Notes: generated from the sequence alone by a model not told the origin. A stretch of 64,000 nucleotides of DNA from UBA668 sp040081465 (GCA_040081465.1 JBEBGL010000001.1:310001-374000), one strand, 5' to 3'; numbered from the stretch's first letter, positions 41,724-50,457 are shown. Translations and numbers: made by a program.

Positions 41724-41729
41724 TAGCAT
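41724..41729 (+). promoter_or_regulatory. Putative -10 box (TAGCAT) of the acyl-CoA dehydrogenase gene
   Basis: TAGCAT lies eight bases before ATG 41738; no Shine-Dalgarno sequence is visible. Confidence 0.45.
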
Positions 41730-41737
41730 CCACACCG

Positions 41738-42838
41738 ATGGATTTCTCGTGGACGGCGGAACAGCAGGCATTGCGCGCGGAGGCAGCAAGCGTGGCCGCA
41801 GCAGCGGTCGCACGCTTCGGACGTTCGAACGACTCGTGGATCAACGGGTACTCGAAGGAGTTCTCGCGCGAACTCGGCGCACGCGGCTGGATCGGGATGA
41901 CGTGGGCCGACAACCCGTACAGCGGCCAGGCCTCGCCGCCGATCGATCGCCTGATCGTCGGCGAAGAGATGATCAAGGCCGGCGCGCCAATTGCAGCTTC
42001 ATGGTTCGCCGATCGCCAGATGGGCCCGTCGTTGCTGACGTACGGCACCGCCGATCAGCAAGCGGCGTTCCTGCCCGCCATCGTTGCTGGCGAGACGACG
42101 TGGTGCATCGGAATGAGCGAACCAGACGCGGGCAGCGATTTAGCGGGTCTGAAGACCGCAGCAGTACGCGATGGCGATTCGTTCGTGATCAACGGACAGA
42201 AGATCTGGACGAGCTTCGCGGCGACCGCCGACTTCTGTTACCTGATCTGTCGTACATCGCACGAGGGACCGCCGCACGCGGGCATCAGCGAAGTGATCGT
42301 GCCGATGGATACTCCGGGCATCGAGGTGCGACCGATCAAAGACATGACGACCAATCGCCACTTCTGCGAAGTGTTCTTCACCGACGTGCGAGTGCCGATT
42401 GCGAATCTTGTCGGCGTTGAGGGTGGGGCGTTCAAGCAGACGATGCGCCAGCTTGAGCACGAACGCGGCGGCATCGATCGCTTAGTCAGCAACTACGCGC
42501 TGTACCAGATGGCGCGCGAGCGAGCCGACACCACCGACCCTGTCGTGCGCGACGAGATCGCGTCGCTCGAGATTGGTTACCGCATCGGTCGCATCTTGGT
42601 CGTCCGCGAAACGCTGAAGCAGGCGCCTGCCGGCTTCAGTGCCGCCACCAAGTGCTTCTGCACCGAGCACGAAATGCGTGTCAGCGATTTTGTGTCGCGC
42701 GTATTCGGTCCCGAGGCCACGCTGTGGGACGACATCACCCGCGGCCTCAGCTATGCACCCGGCTACACCATCATGGGTGGCACGTCGAACGTGATGCGCA
42801 ACATCCTGGGCGAGCGCGTTCTCGGCCTCCCGCGCTGA
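41738..42838 (+). CDS. Acyl-CoA dehydrogenase family protein
   Basis: 366-residue FAD enzyme. It has WCIGMSEPDAGSDLAGLKTA, INGQKIWTSFAATADFCYLI, and VRPIKDMTTNRHFCEVFFTD, then the C-terminal helical domain ending SYAPGYTIMGGTSNVMRNIL. Both dehydrogenase signatures are present, so it should be active; the acyl substrate is unknown. ATG 41738 is supported by TAGCAT eight bases upstream, not the earlier TTG 41705. It shares one base with the next gene, an MBL hydrolase, suggesting a joint catabolic role. Confidence 0.9.
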   Translation: MDFSWTAEQQALRAEAASVAAAAVARFGRSNDSWINGYSKEFSRELGARGWIGMTWADNPYSGQASPPIDRLIVGEEMIKAGAPIAASWFADRQMGPSLLTYGTADQQAAFLPAIVAGETTWCIGMSEPDAGSDLAGLKTAAVRDGDSFVINGQKIWTSFAATADFCYLICRTSHEGPPHAGISEVIVPMDTPGIEVRPIKDMTTNRHFCEVFFTDVRVPIANLVGVEGGAFKQTMRQLEHERGGIDRLVSNYALYQMARERADTTDPVVRDEIASLEIGYRIGRILVVRETLKQAPAGFSAATKCFCTEHEMRVSDFVSRVFGPEATLWDDITRGLSYAPGYTIMGGTSNVMRNILGERVLGLPR

Positions 42839-44169
42839 TGGCCGACCTACTCGCGCTCTCGTCGCGCATTATCGATAGCGGGCACGCCGACCAACCGGTG
42901 AACCGCGTGACAAACGAACTCAGCGAGGTCGCCGACAGCATCGCAATGGTCGAGAGCTTCAGCCATTGCGTCGCGCTCGACACTGATGACGGCCTGGTGT
43001 GCTTCGACTCCTCTGGCGTTCACACGGGCGAAGCCGTGCGGGCCGCGCTCAAGAGTTGGCGGCCATCGAAGGTGAGCCATCTCGTGTACACGCACGGCCA
43101 CGCAGATCACGTCGGTGGAAGCACGTTCTTTCGCGATGACCGACCAACCGTCGTCGGTCACGCCAACGTCGCGACCCGACTCGATCGATACGCGGCGACC
43201 AGCGAGTGGAACCTGCGGATCAACGCGCGCCAGTTCGGCGGCATTAGCGGCGACCTAGACCTCAACATCGGTGCCAGCGACGAGGGTTCAGGCGACGGTG
43301 TTGCGGTTCGCAACAACCCGGCGGCGCGCCGATTCCTGCCATCGAGTGTCATGCGTCCCGATGAAACGTTCGAACACACCCACGCGATCTCCGTCGGTGG
43401 CGAACGAATCGAGATGCGTCATGCACGCGGCGAGACCGACGATCACTTGTGGGCATGGCTGCCCGATCGGAAGGCACTCGTAACTGGCGACTTCCTGATC
43501 TGGAACTTCCCCAACGCCGGCAATCCGCAGAAGGTGCAGCGCTACCCGATCGAGTGGTCCGCCGCGCTGCGCGAGATGGCGGCGATGGGCGCTGAGCTGT
43601 TGCTGCCCGCGCACGGACTACCAATCGAAGGCAGCGCGCGGATTGCACTAGTGCTCGGCGAAGTTGCAACCGCTCTTGAGGACTTGGTTGCGCAGGTGAT
43701 CGCGATGATGAACGCGGGAGCGACGCTGGACACGATCATTCACACCGCGCGCGTTCCCGACGACACGTTGGCCAAGCCCTACCTGCGCCCGTTCTACGAC
43801 GAGCCTGAGTTCGTGGTGCACAACGTCTGGCGCCAATTCGGGGGTTGGTGGGACGGCGCCGCTTCCCGCTTAAAGCCGTCGCCCGACGCGCACGTCGCGG
43901 ACGCGATCGCGCAACTCGCAGGTGGAGTCGACGTTCTGTTACGACGCGCGGAGCAAGCGGTTGCCGACAACGACCTCCGATTGGCTTGCCACTTGGTCGA
44001 CCTCGCCGCGTGGGCAGCCCCGGACGATGCAGGCATCCACGCTGGACGCGCTGCGATCTATCTCGCCCGCCGCAAGACAGAGCCGAGCCTGATGAGCAAA
44101 GGCATCTTCGCCGCCGCTGCTCGCGAGAGCCAGCAGGTCGTCGACCGCTTCAGCGCTAGCTCCGACTGA
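42838..44169 (+). CDS. Metallo-beta-lactamase-fold hydrolase, alkylsulfatase-like
   Basis: 443 residues. The zinc motif THGHADHVGG (His86, His88, Asp90, His91) and later HARGETDDHLWAWLPDRK, VTGDFLIWNFPNAGNP and LLPAHGLPIEG fit the MBL fold. The C-terminal half (LRPFYDEPEFVVHNVWRQFG then GWWDGAASRLKPSP, and a helical ADNDLRLACHLVDLAAWAAP) resembles the dimerisation domain of SdsA1/BDS1-type alkylsulfatases. Sulfatase activity is plausible, not shown. It is coupled to the dehydrogenase gene (TGATG) and overlaps the transporter gene at its 3' end by 14 bases. Confidence 0.83.
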   Translation: MADLLALSSRIIDSGHADQPVNRVTNELSEVADSIAMVESFSHCVALDTDDGLVCFDSSGVHTGEAVRAALKSWRPSKVSHLVYTHGHADHVGGSTFFRDDRPTVVGHANVATRLDRYAATSEWNLRINARQFGGISGDLDLNIGASDEGSGDGVAVRNNPAARRFLPSSVMRPDETFEHTHAISVGGERIEMRHARGETDDHLWAWLPDRKALVTGDFLIWNFPNAGNPQKVQRYPIEWSAALREMAAMGAELLLPAHGLPIEGSARIALVLGEVATALEDLVAQVIAMMNAGATLDTIIHTARVPDDTLAKPYLRPFYDEPEFVVHNVWRQFGGWWDGAASRLKPSPDAHVADAIAQLAGGVDVLLRRAEQAVADNDLRLACHLVDLAAWAAPDDAGIHAGRAAIYLARRKTEPSLMSKGIFAAAARESQQVVDRFSASSD

Positions 44170-44998
44170 CGCTCACCAACGCCAGCGCCGCAGCGGCGGC
44201 AAGCAACCCAATCCCCTGCCAGCGCGTGATGCGTTCCTTGTCGATTCCGAAAGCCATCGCAACCGTCGTTGCGGGGTACAGCGCGGCGACAGCCGAGACG
44301 ACAGACAACATTCCACCGCGCACCGCCAGGAGATAGAGCACGTTCGCCCCCATGTCGAACACGCCAGACACGACAGAGAGCTGCAAAGACGACCTGTGGC
44401 GAGTCGGTCGGACGCGAGCCGATGCACCGATGATCAACAACATTGGAACCGAGGCGAACCGCGCGATCATCAATGGCCACAAACCCGAGTCGGGATCGGT
44501 CTGATCGAAGGCGACGTACAACAAGCCGAAACACGCGCCGACCGCAACAGCAAGCACGATGATTCGGGGCGGTGTGTTGTGCTGATGCTGGCCGATCGCA
44601 CCGCTGACAAGCGCGACAGCCACTACGGCGATCACGATGCCGACCAGCGCCAGCACGGTCGGGCGTTCGCCAAGGCTGAGGCCGACAACCACAGGTAGGG
44701 CGGCCCCGATCACAGCGCTCGTCGGCGCGACTACCGAAACATCGCCGTGAGCGAAGCCGTGATAGAGCCCAGTGATACCCAGCGCGCCGACCATGCCGCC
44801 GGCGGCGCTCCACCACCACGTCGACGCATCGGGAGCTGACGTACCCATGATTAGAACGGCAGTGCTGACCAGCGCCAGGCTGACGACTTGACCGATCGAC
44901 GTAACGACGACGCTGGCTTGAGTCCGGCTCGCGCGACCACCGAAGTAGTCGCCCACGCCGTAGACGAGGGCAGAGCCAAGCGCTAGCAGTACTGGCAT
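44156..44998 (-). CDS. EamA/DMT-family transporter
   Basis: 280 residues with ten predicted TM segments in two EamA halves; the first reads VLLALGSALVYGVGDYFGGR and the second begins near IIVLAVAVGACFGLLYVAFD. The signature helix ALYPATTVAMAFGIDKERIT is near the end of the second half. Substrate is unknown; relatives export amino acids or metabolites. Seven bases separate it from the MDMPI-fold gene upstream, so the two are likely cotranscribed. Confidence 0.88.
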   Translation of the reverse strand: MPVLLALGSALVYGVGDYFGGRASRTQASVVVTSIGQVVSLALVSTAVLIMGTSAPDASTWWWSAAGGMVGALGITGLYHGFAHGDVSVVAPTSAVIGAALPVVVGLSLGERPTVLALVGIVIAVVAVALVSGAIGQHQHNTPPRIIVLAVAVGACFGLLYVAFDQTDPDSGLWPLMIARFASVPMLLIIGASARVRPTRHRSSLQLSVVSGVFDMGANVLYLLAVRGGMLSVVSAVAALYPATTVAMAFGIDKERITRWQGIGLLAAAAALALVSVSRS

Positions 44999-45004
44999 GG
45001 CCGC

Positions 45005-45781
45005 TCAGAATGGAACGGCGGTCGCGAGCAAGCCAACACCCGGCGCGCGACCCGACATGACGCGGCAAAACTCGGCTGCGTCGATCACAATCGACTCGCC
45101 ACCATTGCCGTTTACATACCGGCCGTTCGCAAACTTGCCACCGGCCGCGCCGGTGAGTTCGAGCGTGAACGGTTGGCCATGACGGCGAGCCCATTCGCTG
45201 ACAACGTTGGCGACGATGCGTCCGTCGTGTTCGGCACTGAAGCTTGGCGAGCGCCCCGTGGCATCGGTCGCATCGAGGCGATGCATCCAGAGATCGCGTA
45301 AGTAGATGGTGTCCACGAGGTAGCCAATCGTCCACTTCTCGACGACCGGACTGTCGACGCTGACTTTCGCCCATCGCCGAATGAAACCCGGCAATCGCTT
45401 GCGCGCCTTCACCGTCTTAGGCGCGACCTTCCTGAGGGCTTCAACGAGTTGCACGGCATCGATCGACTCGCGCTCGGCGACCTGCACGGCCGACAGATTC
45501 GCCTCGAGCGCGCCGCCATCCGCGCGGCGACGCTTGTTGGCCACACGCAACTGATGCAGCCCTTCGCGCACCGACGCACTTCCCTCGCAGGCGCCGAGCA
45601 CGTGCAGATACATGCGACGAACATCCCAATCGGGGCAGGCGGTTTGCGCGGTCCACTCGGCTGGACCTAGTTGGGCAAGCACGTCGATGGTCAACTGCAG
45701 TTCCGCTTCGAGTAATCGCATGGCCTCGCCATGCTTCAACGGCGCAACAGCCGACACGTCAAGTGCAGGAGAAGAGGACAT
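45005..45781 (-). CDS. MDMPI/DinB-fold protein, mycothiol-dependent enzyme family
   Basis: 258 residues in the maleylpyruvate-isomerase-like family. The N-terminal DinB-type bundle has WTAQTACPDWDVRRMYLHVL, and YLVDTIYLRDLWMHRLDATD holds the second pair of metal-binding residues. A small C-terminal SCP2-like domain follows (FTLELTGAAGGKFANG). Members use mycothiol or bind metal; the reaction here is unknown. Its ATG lies only four bases after the 3' end of tRNA-Val on the same strand. Confidence 0.83.
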   Translation of the reverse strand: MSSSPALDVSAVAPLKHGEAMRLLEAELQLTIDVLAQLGPAEWTAQTACPDWDVRRMYLHVLGACEGSASVREGLHQLRVANKRRRADGGALEANLSAVQVAERESIDAVQLVEALRKVAPKTVKARKRLPGFIRRWAKVSVDSPVVEKWTIGYLVDTIYLRDLWMHRLDATDATGRSPSFSAEHDGRIVANVVSEWARRHGQPFTLELTGAAGGKFANGRYVNGNGGESIVIDAAEFCRVMSGRAPGVGLLATAVPF

Positions 45782-45785
45782 TCTG

Positions 45786-45858
45786 TGGGCGCGACAGGGC
45801 TCGAACCTGCGACATCCACCATGTCATAGTGGCGCTCTACCAACTGAGCTACACGCCC
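45786..45858 (-). tRNA. tRNA-Val (GAC)
   Basis: A complete 73-nt cloverleaf: 7-bp acceptor stem GGGCGTG/CGCGCCC (one G-T pair), D arm GCTC/GAGC, anticodon stem CCACT/GGTGG with loop ATGACAT, GTTCGAGC-type T loop and discriminator A. The anticodon GAC reads GUC and GUU. No 3' CCA is encoded; the bases after A73 are CAGA and then the ATG of the next gene. Confidence 0.97.
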
Positions 45859-45872
45859 GTGCAGCGAGCGAA

Positions 45873-45878
45873 AATCTA
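45873..45878 (-). promoter_or_regulatory. Putative -10 box (TAGATT) of tRNA-Val
   Basis: TAGATT ends 14 bases before the tRNA 5' end, giving a short 5' leader for RNase P. It sits just beyond the hemW stop codon. Confidence 0.45.
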
Positions 45879-45882
45879 TCAG

Positions 45883-46947
45883 TCAGCGCAAGCGCAATGA
45901 CACTTCGTTAGCCAGCAAACGGCCACGTTGCGTCAGTCGCACACGGACTCCGTCGGACTCAATGAGATCCTCCAAGCCTTCCGCAGCCATCGCCTCTACT
46001 GAGAGTGCCGCTGCGGGTACGCCCTCTCGCATGCGAATTGCTAACTGCAGGCCCTCGGTGCGGCGCGTGCCTTCGTCCAGCGTTTCGCTGGCAGCTTCCG
46101 TTGACTCGCCCTGGGTCACCGCGGCGATGTAGCGCTCGGGCGTGCGCACGTTCCACCAGCGTCGACCGTCGGCGTGACTGTGCGCCGCGCTGCCGAACCC
46201 TCGGTAGTTCCCCTGTTGCCAATAGAGCATGTTGTGCTTGCACTCATGGCCAGCCAAAGCCCAGTTGCTGACTTCGTAGTTGGCCAACCCGGCTGCGGTC
46301 AGTAGTTCGTCGGCGAGTTCGTACTTGTCGGCAAGATCGTCGTCGTCTGGGTGGCGGTTGGGTTGTTCGGCCAAGGGCGTGCCCGCTTCGATCGTCAGCG
46401 CATACGCGGAGATGTGCGTCGGCCGCAGCGCGATTGCACCCTCCAGCGTTGTCCGCCAATCGGCTAACGACTCGCCAGCCGCACCGTAGATCAGGTCGAG
46501 GTTGAACGTCGGAATGCCCGCTTCGCGAACACCGGCGACTGCCTGGTCGACGTTTGCGGGCACATGTGTGCGGCCGAGCGAGGCGAGCACATGCGGCACC
46601 ATCGACTGCACGCCGATGCTGACGCGGTTGACGCCCGCCGCGCGATACGTGCTCAACATCTCGACCGTCACGTCGTCGGGGTTGCACTCGATAGTCACTT
46701 CCGCGTCGGCAGTCGTTGGAATCGTGCGCAATACTTCGCCGAGGTGCGCCGGATCGACGAGCGTCGGTGTTCCCCCACCAACGAACACACTGCTGACTGC
46801 CGGCAACGCGGCACGAACGATGTCGCTACGTAGTGCGTTCAGGTACGCGGTCTGAAGGTGACCACGATCGGTCCATGTCGCGAAGGCGCAGTAGTCGCAA
46901 CGCTGCGCGCAAAACGGAATGTGGACGTAGACGCCGAACGCACTCAC
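45883..46947 (-). CDS. hemW: Radical SAM heme chaperone HemW
   Basis: 354 residues. The cluster motif is CAQRCDYCAF; FVGGGTPTLV and RVSIGVQSMVPHVLASLGR follow, then FNLDLIYGAAGESLADW and HNMLYWQQGNYRGFGSAAHS. The Tyr in CDYC and absence of the second SAM features mark HemW rather than coproporphyrinogen dehydrogenase HemN. It inserts heme into respiratory proteins. It starts at GTG 46947 and lies 29 bases after bldD. Confidence 0.93.
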   Translation of the reverse strand: MSAFGVYVHIPFCAQRCDYCAFATWTDRGHLQTAYLNALRSDIVRAALPAVSSVFVGGGTPTLVDPAHLGEVLRTIPTTADAEVTIECNPDDVTVEMLSTYRAAGVNRVSIGVQSMVPHVLASLGRTHVPANVDQAVAGVREAGIPTFNLDLIYGAAGESLADWRTTLEGAIALRPTHISAYALTIEAGTPLAEQPNRHPDDDDLADKYELADELLTAAGLANYEVSNWALAGHECKHNMLYWQQGNYRGFGSAAHSHADGRRWWNVRTPERYIAAVTQGESTEAASETLDEGTRRTEGLQLAIRMREGVPAAALSVEAMAAEGLEDLIESDGVRVRLTQRGRLLANEVSLRLR

Positions 46948-46976
46948 CGTCAGGTCAACGCCCCATAGCCGTTAAC

Positions 46977-47483
46977 TCAGGGATGGAACAACAAGTCGAG
47001 CGCGTCGAGGCGAGCGCCGACCTGATCGACTGGCACGTCCAGCATCGCCGCGATGGCACGCGTGTCGATTCCTCGTACCGTCATCACCTTGCCGTTGAAG
47101 TCTTGGCGTTGCACCTGAATCATCTTCAAGAACCGCGACAGCATTTCGAACGGCTGACCACTCAGCTGGTTCAGCTTAATTAGGTCGATGCCCAGCTTCT
47201 GAGTCGACGTCGAGGCATCGGTCTCTTGCTCGCTGATGTCTTCACGTGGCAACAACTGATCCACTGGCACGCTGTAGAACTTGGCGAGACGCTCGAGGCG
47301 GGGCACCGAGATTGCCCGCTCGCCGCGCTCGTAGGCACCGAGCACGGAAGCCTTGAATTCTTCTGTGGAGGTCGCCTCGACCTCTTGCAGCGAAAGCCGC
47401 TTCTGCTTGCGAATGACGCGCAGACGGTCGCCGACCTTGCGGCTGTACGGCGAGGACGCGCCGTCATCATCGAAATCGTGCAT
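46977..47483 (-). CDS. bldD: BldD-type transcriptional regulator
   Basis: 168 residues. An HTH_3 domain (residues 16-75: VGDRLRVIRKQKRLSLQEVE, then VLGAYERGERAISVPRLERL) is followed by the BldD C-terminal domain. There R126-x-D128, eight residues, then R137-x-x-D140 reproduces the RxD-X8-RxxD motif that binds cyclic-di-GMP in Streptomyces BldD (Gln replaces the middle Gly). It is therefore a candidate c-di-GMP-controlled repressor. GGGAGG nine bases before ATG 47483 sets the start. Three copies of an 11-bp repeat lie just upstream. Confidence 0.9.
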   Translation of the reverse strand: MHDFDDDGASSPYSRKVGDRLRVIRKQKRLSLQEVEATSTEEFKASVLGAYERGERAISVPRLERLAKFYSVPVDQLLPREDISEQETDASTSTQKLGIDLIKLNQLSGQPFEMLSRFLKMIQVQRQDFNGKVMTVRGIDTRAIAAMLDVPVDQVGARLDALDLLFHP

Positions 47484-47502
47484 CAGTCCCTGCCTCCCTT
47501 TG

Positions 47503-47536
47503 TTGTCGTGCGCTTGTCGTGCGCTTTGTCGTGCGC
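47503..47536 (-). repeat. Triple 11-bp repeat upstream of bldD
   Basis: GCGCACGACAA (minus strand) occurs three times at 47503-47513, 47514-47524 and 47526-47536, directly before the bldD ribosome binding site. The near-helical period suggests an operator array, perhaps autoregulatory, or a leader RNA element. Confidence 0.65.
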
Positions 47537-47621
47537 TTGGTTGTCATTCGTTATCGGCTCGTTAACGCATCGTCATGACCAGAAAACTACTTACGGTGGT
47601 GTACAGACTACCCCGCCACGC

Positions 47622-48290
47622 TCAGCGGCCGTCGCGACCCAAGATGGCTGCGGCGGCCACCGCAGCCGTCTCGACCCGCAGAATGCCTGGGCCTAGCCGG
47701 ATCGAAAGTGGGCAAAGCTGGCGCTCGGCGTCGGCGAAGCCACCCTCAGGTCCGATCAGGACGACGGTGGCCGTGCCGGCGGCATCACCGTCGGGGTCTG
47801 CAATGACGGCTCCCGGGAAGGCCGCTGCCTCGGCAAACTCGACTGGACCGCGCAGCGCCGGCAGCCACACTCGACGACTTTGCATTGCGGCCTCGCGTGC
47901 CACTCGGGTGAGTCGGTCGAGCTGGTTCGCCCCACGGTCGCCCTTCCACCGGACAACGCTGCGATCGCAATGCATGAACACGATCTCGCTGACGCCGAGC
48001 TCGGTGAGCTTCTGCACCATCCACTCGACTCGATCACCCTTGGGAATCGCGGCTGCGATCGTGATTGACGGGGCGGCGGACTCGACCATCACGTCACCGG
48101 TCGGAACCAGACCATTGCCCGTGACTGTGCACGCTCGCCATTCACCGCGACCGTCGCTGACAGTTACCGTTTCTCCGTCACGTAGCCGCAGCACTCGGAA
48201 CAGGTGATGCGTGTCGTCTTTCGACAAGGAGATGGCCTCCAGCGCGTCGACGAACACATGCGCCGCGCTGGCGCGCAGCGCGGGGTTCAC
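47622..48290 (-). CDS. rsmE: 16S rRNA (uracil1498-N3)-methyltransferase
   Basis: 222 residues. RsmE has an N-terminal PUA-like domain (HLFRVLRLRDGETVTVSDGR) and a SPOUT knot with IAAAIPKGDRVEWMVQKLTE, LGVSEIVFMHCDRSV, and the SAM loop VLIGPEGGFADAE. It methylates U1498 in the 30S decoding region. ATG 48290 overlaps the dnaJ stop by four bases; hrcA-dnaJ-rsmE is a common actinobacterial order. The 138 bases between its stop and bldD contain the bldD control region. Confidence 0.93.
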   Translation of the reverse strand: MNPALRASAAHVFVDALEAISLSKDDTHHLFRVLRLRDGETVTVSDGRGEWRACTVTGNGLVPTGDVMVESAAPSITIAAAIPKGDRVEWMVQKLTELGVSEIVFMHCDRSVVRWKGDRGANQLDRLTRVAREAAMQSRRVWLPALRGPVEFAEAAAFPGAVIADPDGDAAGTATVVLIGPEGGFADAERQLCPLSIRLGPGILRVETAAVAAAAILGRDGR

Positions 48291-49411
48291 TGGAACGCAG
48301 ACTTAAAGCGCGACAACAGGCCGTGTTCGGTCTGCACTTCTTCGCCGCGCGACTCGGCCAACTTCTTCAACAGCTCGGTCTCGAAATCCGTCAACTTCGT
48401 CGGCACGGTCACACGCACACGCACACGAAGGTCGCCGCGACCGCGGCCCTTCAACCGCGGCACGCCGCGCTGACGCAACACGAACTCGCGACCAGGTTGC
48501 GTTCCGGGCGGCACGATCATTTCTTCGTCACCATCGAGCGTCGGCAACGTGAAACGCGCGCCTAGCGATGCCTGTGCGATCGATACTGGCAACTCGGTGA
48601 CAAGGTCGTCGTTCTCGCGGCGATAGCGCTCGTGCTCTGCGACCCGCACATGCACGTAAAGGTCGCCGACTCCCCCGCCGCGCGGGCCGACCGCACCACG
48701 CCCCGTCAAGCGCAACGTCGATCCGGTGTCGACGCCTGCAGGGACATCGACCTGATACGTCTTCTCGGTCACATTTCGGCCATCGCCATTGCACGTCGGA
48801 CACGGCGTCACGATCACCTTGCCGAAGCCGCCGCACTTGGTGCACGCGGACGACGTGACCATCTGCCCGAGCAAGCTCTGGCGCACACGTTGCACTTGGC
48901 CACGCCCGTTGCATTCGCTGCAAGTAACAGGCTTCGTGCCCGAGCCAGCACCGGTACCCGTGCACTCCTCGCAGCGCAGCGCAGTGCGAACCGTCACGGG
49001 GACGGTTGCACCGAATACGGCCTGTTCAAACGCAACATCGGCAATCACTTCTAGGTCCTGACCACGCGGCGGGCCGGCTGGACCACGACCACCGCCACCG
49101 CCGAACGGACCTCCGCCACCGCCGAAGAATGCATCGAATAGGTCGCCGAGCCCGCCGCCACCGAAACCTTCGCCTGCGTTTGCACCAGCACCGCCGACAC
49201 CGCGCTCGCCGTAGCGGTCGTAGCGCGCGCGTGTCTCGGGATCGCCGAGTACTTCGTACGCACGCGCGACCTGCTTGAAGCGATCTTCGGCAGCGGCATC
49301 CCCAGGGTTGGCATCCGGATGCAACTCACGCGCGAGTTTGCGATACGCCTTCTTCAACTCGTCGTTGGACGCTGTGCGCGGCACGCCGAGCAACTCGTAG
49401 AAGTCCGCCAT
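48287..49411 (-). CDS. dnaJ: Chaperone protein DnaJ
   Basis: 374-residue type I J-protein: J domain with YRKLARELHPDANPGD, a Gly/Phe-rich linker (FGGGGLGDLFDAFFGGGGGP), four CxxCxGxG zinc repeats (CEECTGTG, CSECNGRG, CTKCGGFG, CPTCNGDG) and a C-terminal substrate domain. It stimulates DnaK and delivers substrates. This copy lies next to hrcA without grpE or dnaK, as for the second DnaJ of actinobacteria. It starts two bases after hrcA. Confidence 0.95.
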   Translation of the reverse strand: MADFYELLGVPRTASNDELKKAYRKLARELHPDANPGDAAAEDRFKQVARAYEVLGDPETRARYDRYGERGVGGAGANAGEGFGGGGLGDLFDAFFGGGGGPFGGGGGRGPAGPPRGQDLEVIADVAFEQAVFGATVPVTVRTALRCEECTGTGAGSGTKPVTCSECNGRGQVQRVRQSLLGQMVTSSACTKCGGFGKVIVTPCPTCNGDGRNVTEKTYQVDVPAGVDTGSTLRLTGRGAVGPRGGGVGDLYVHVRVAEHERYRRENDDLVTELPVSIAQASLGARFTLPTLDGDEEMIVPPGTQPGREFVLRQRGVPRLKGRGRGDLRVRVRVTVPTKLTDFETELLKKLAESRGEEVQTEHGLLSRFKSAFQ

Positions 49412-49413
49412 TG

Positions 49414-50418
49414 CTAGTTACTGCCGCCGTCGCTGAGTCGGCGCCCTAGTCGTTCGCTCACAACCTCGACGGTAGCCAGCGCTTGCGGATAATCCATTCG
49501 TGTCGGCCCGAGCACACCGACGGTGCCGACCTGCTCACCATCGACGAACACTGGCTTGACGATCACCGAGCACGCAACGAGTGGCGCAACGCCGTGCTCG
49601 GCGCCGATCGCGACCGACAAGCCGCGATTCAACACATCGCGAACTAACGACACGAGCACGAACTGTTGCTCGAGCGTGTTCAGAACCGCGCGCACTGTGT
49701 CGACCGCGTCGAACGCTCGCGCCATCGACGCAGCGCCACCAACAAAGACGGGCTCGGCCGCGGCAGTTGTCGCCAACGCTTTCACTGCTGCGGTGCACAC
49801 GGCATCGAACTCTGCGTCGCCGGTCGCAGGCAGGTCGCGACCAGCATCAAGCGTGGTGCCGGGTAAATGCTTCTGCAGATGCGCCGAGACCGCTGACAGT
49901 CGCAACTCGGACATCTCGATGGGCAACTCGACCTGCTCGTTCTCGACCGTTCCGTTCGACAGCACAGCGACCACCGTCGCCGTGCGTCCACCAAGGCCGA
50001 CGACCTGCACCGAGCGCACCACCGCCGTCTCAGCGCGCGGCCCGACCACCACTGCGGCGTGGTGCGTGACTTGCGCGAGCAAGTTCGTGGTCTGGTGCAG
50101 CAGCTCCTCAAGGCGACCGTGCGCAGAATCGAAGAACGCACCGACCTGCTTGGAAGCTTGCGAATCGAGCGGCCCTGGCGCGGCCAGGTGATCGACGAAA
50201 AAGCGGTATCCGCGATCGGTGGGGATGCGACCCGCCGACGTGTGCGGCTGAGCGAGATAGCCCTCTTGTTCGAGCACGGCCATCTCGTTGCGCACGGTTG
50301 CGGAACTGACCTTTACGCCAGGCGCGTCGGCGATGTGCGTACTTCCGACCGGCGAAGCAGTGGTGATGTACTCCTGCACCACCGCTCGCAGGATGGCGGT
50401 CTTACGTTCATCCAGCAT
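49414..50418 (-). CDS. hrcA: Heat-inducible transcription repressor HrcA
   Basis: 334 residues. N-terminal winged helix: LDERKTAILRAVVQEYITTA and VSSATVRNEMAVLEQEGYLA, then QPHTSAGRIPTDRGYRFFVD; a GAF-like middle domain follows. HrcA represses heat-shock genes by binding CIRCE. ATG 50418 is the start: its A is the outer base of the CIRCE element, and GGAG lies five bases upstream inside that element. GTG 50424 is less likely. It regulates itself and dnaJ. Confidence 0.94.
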   Translation of the reverse strand: MLDERKTAILRAVVQEYITTASPVGSTHIADAPGVKVSSATVRNEMAVLEQEGYLAQPHTSAGRIPTDRGYRFFVDHLAAPGPLDSQASKQVGAFFDSAHGRLEELLHQTTNLLAQVTHHAAVVVGPRAETAVVRSVQVVGLGGRTATVVAVLSNGTVENEQVELPIEMSELRLSAVSAHLQKHLPGTTLDAGRDLPATGDAEFDAVCTAAVKALATTAAAEPVFVGGAASMARAFDAVDTVRAVLNTLEQQFVLVSLVRDVLNRGLSVAIGAEHGVAPLVACSVIVKPVFVDGEQVGTVGVLGPTRMDYPQALATVEVVSERLGRRLSDGGSN

Positions 50419-50444
50419 TAGCACTCCAGACTACCGAGTGCTAG
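50418..50444. promoter_or_regulatory. CIRCE operator
   Basis: TTAGCACTC, nine bases, GAGTGCTAG: a CIRCE inverted repeat with one mismatch in the outer base. It reaches the hrcA start codon and covers its ribosome binding site. An extra half-site (GAGTGC) follows at 50446-50451 toward the divergent gene. Confidence 0.95.
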
Positions 50445-50457
50445 CGAGTGCAAGGCT

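Noticed and set aside
40309..42420. Plus-strand open frame of about 700 codons
   Set aside because: It runs antisense through queA and icd and then out of frame through the acyl-CoA dehydrogenase gene; all three genes have firm motifs on other frames.
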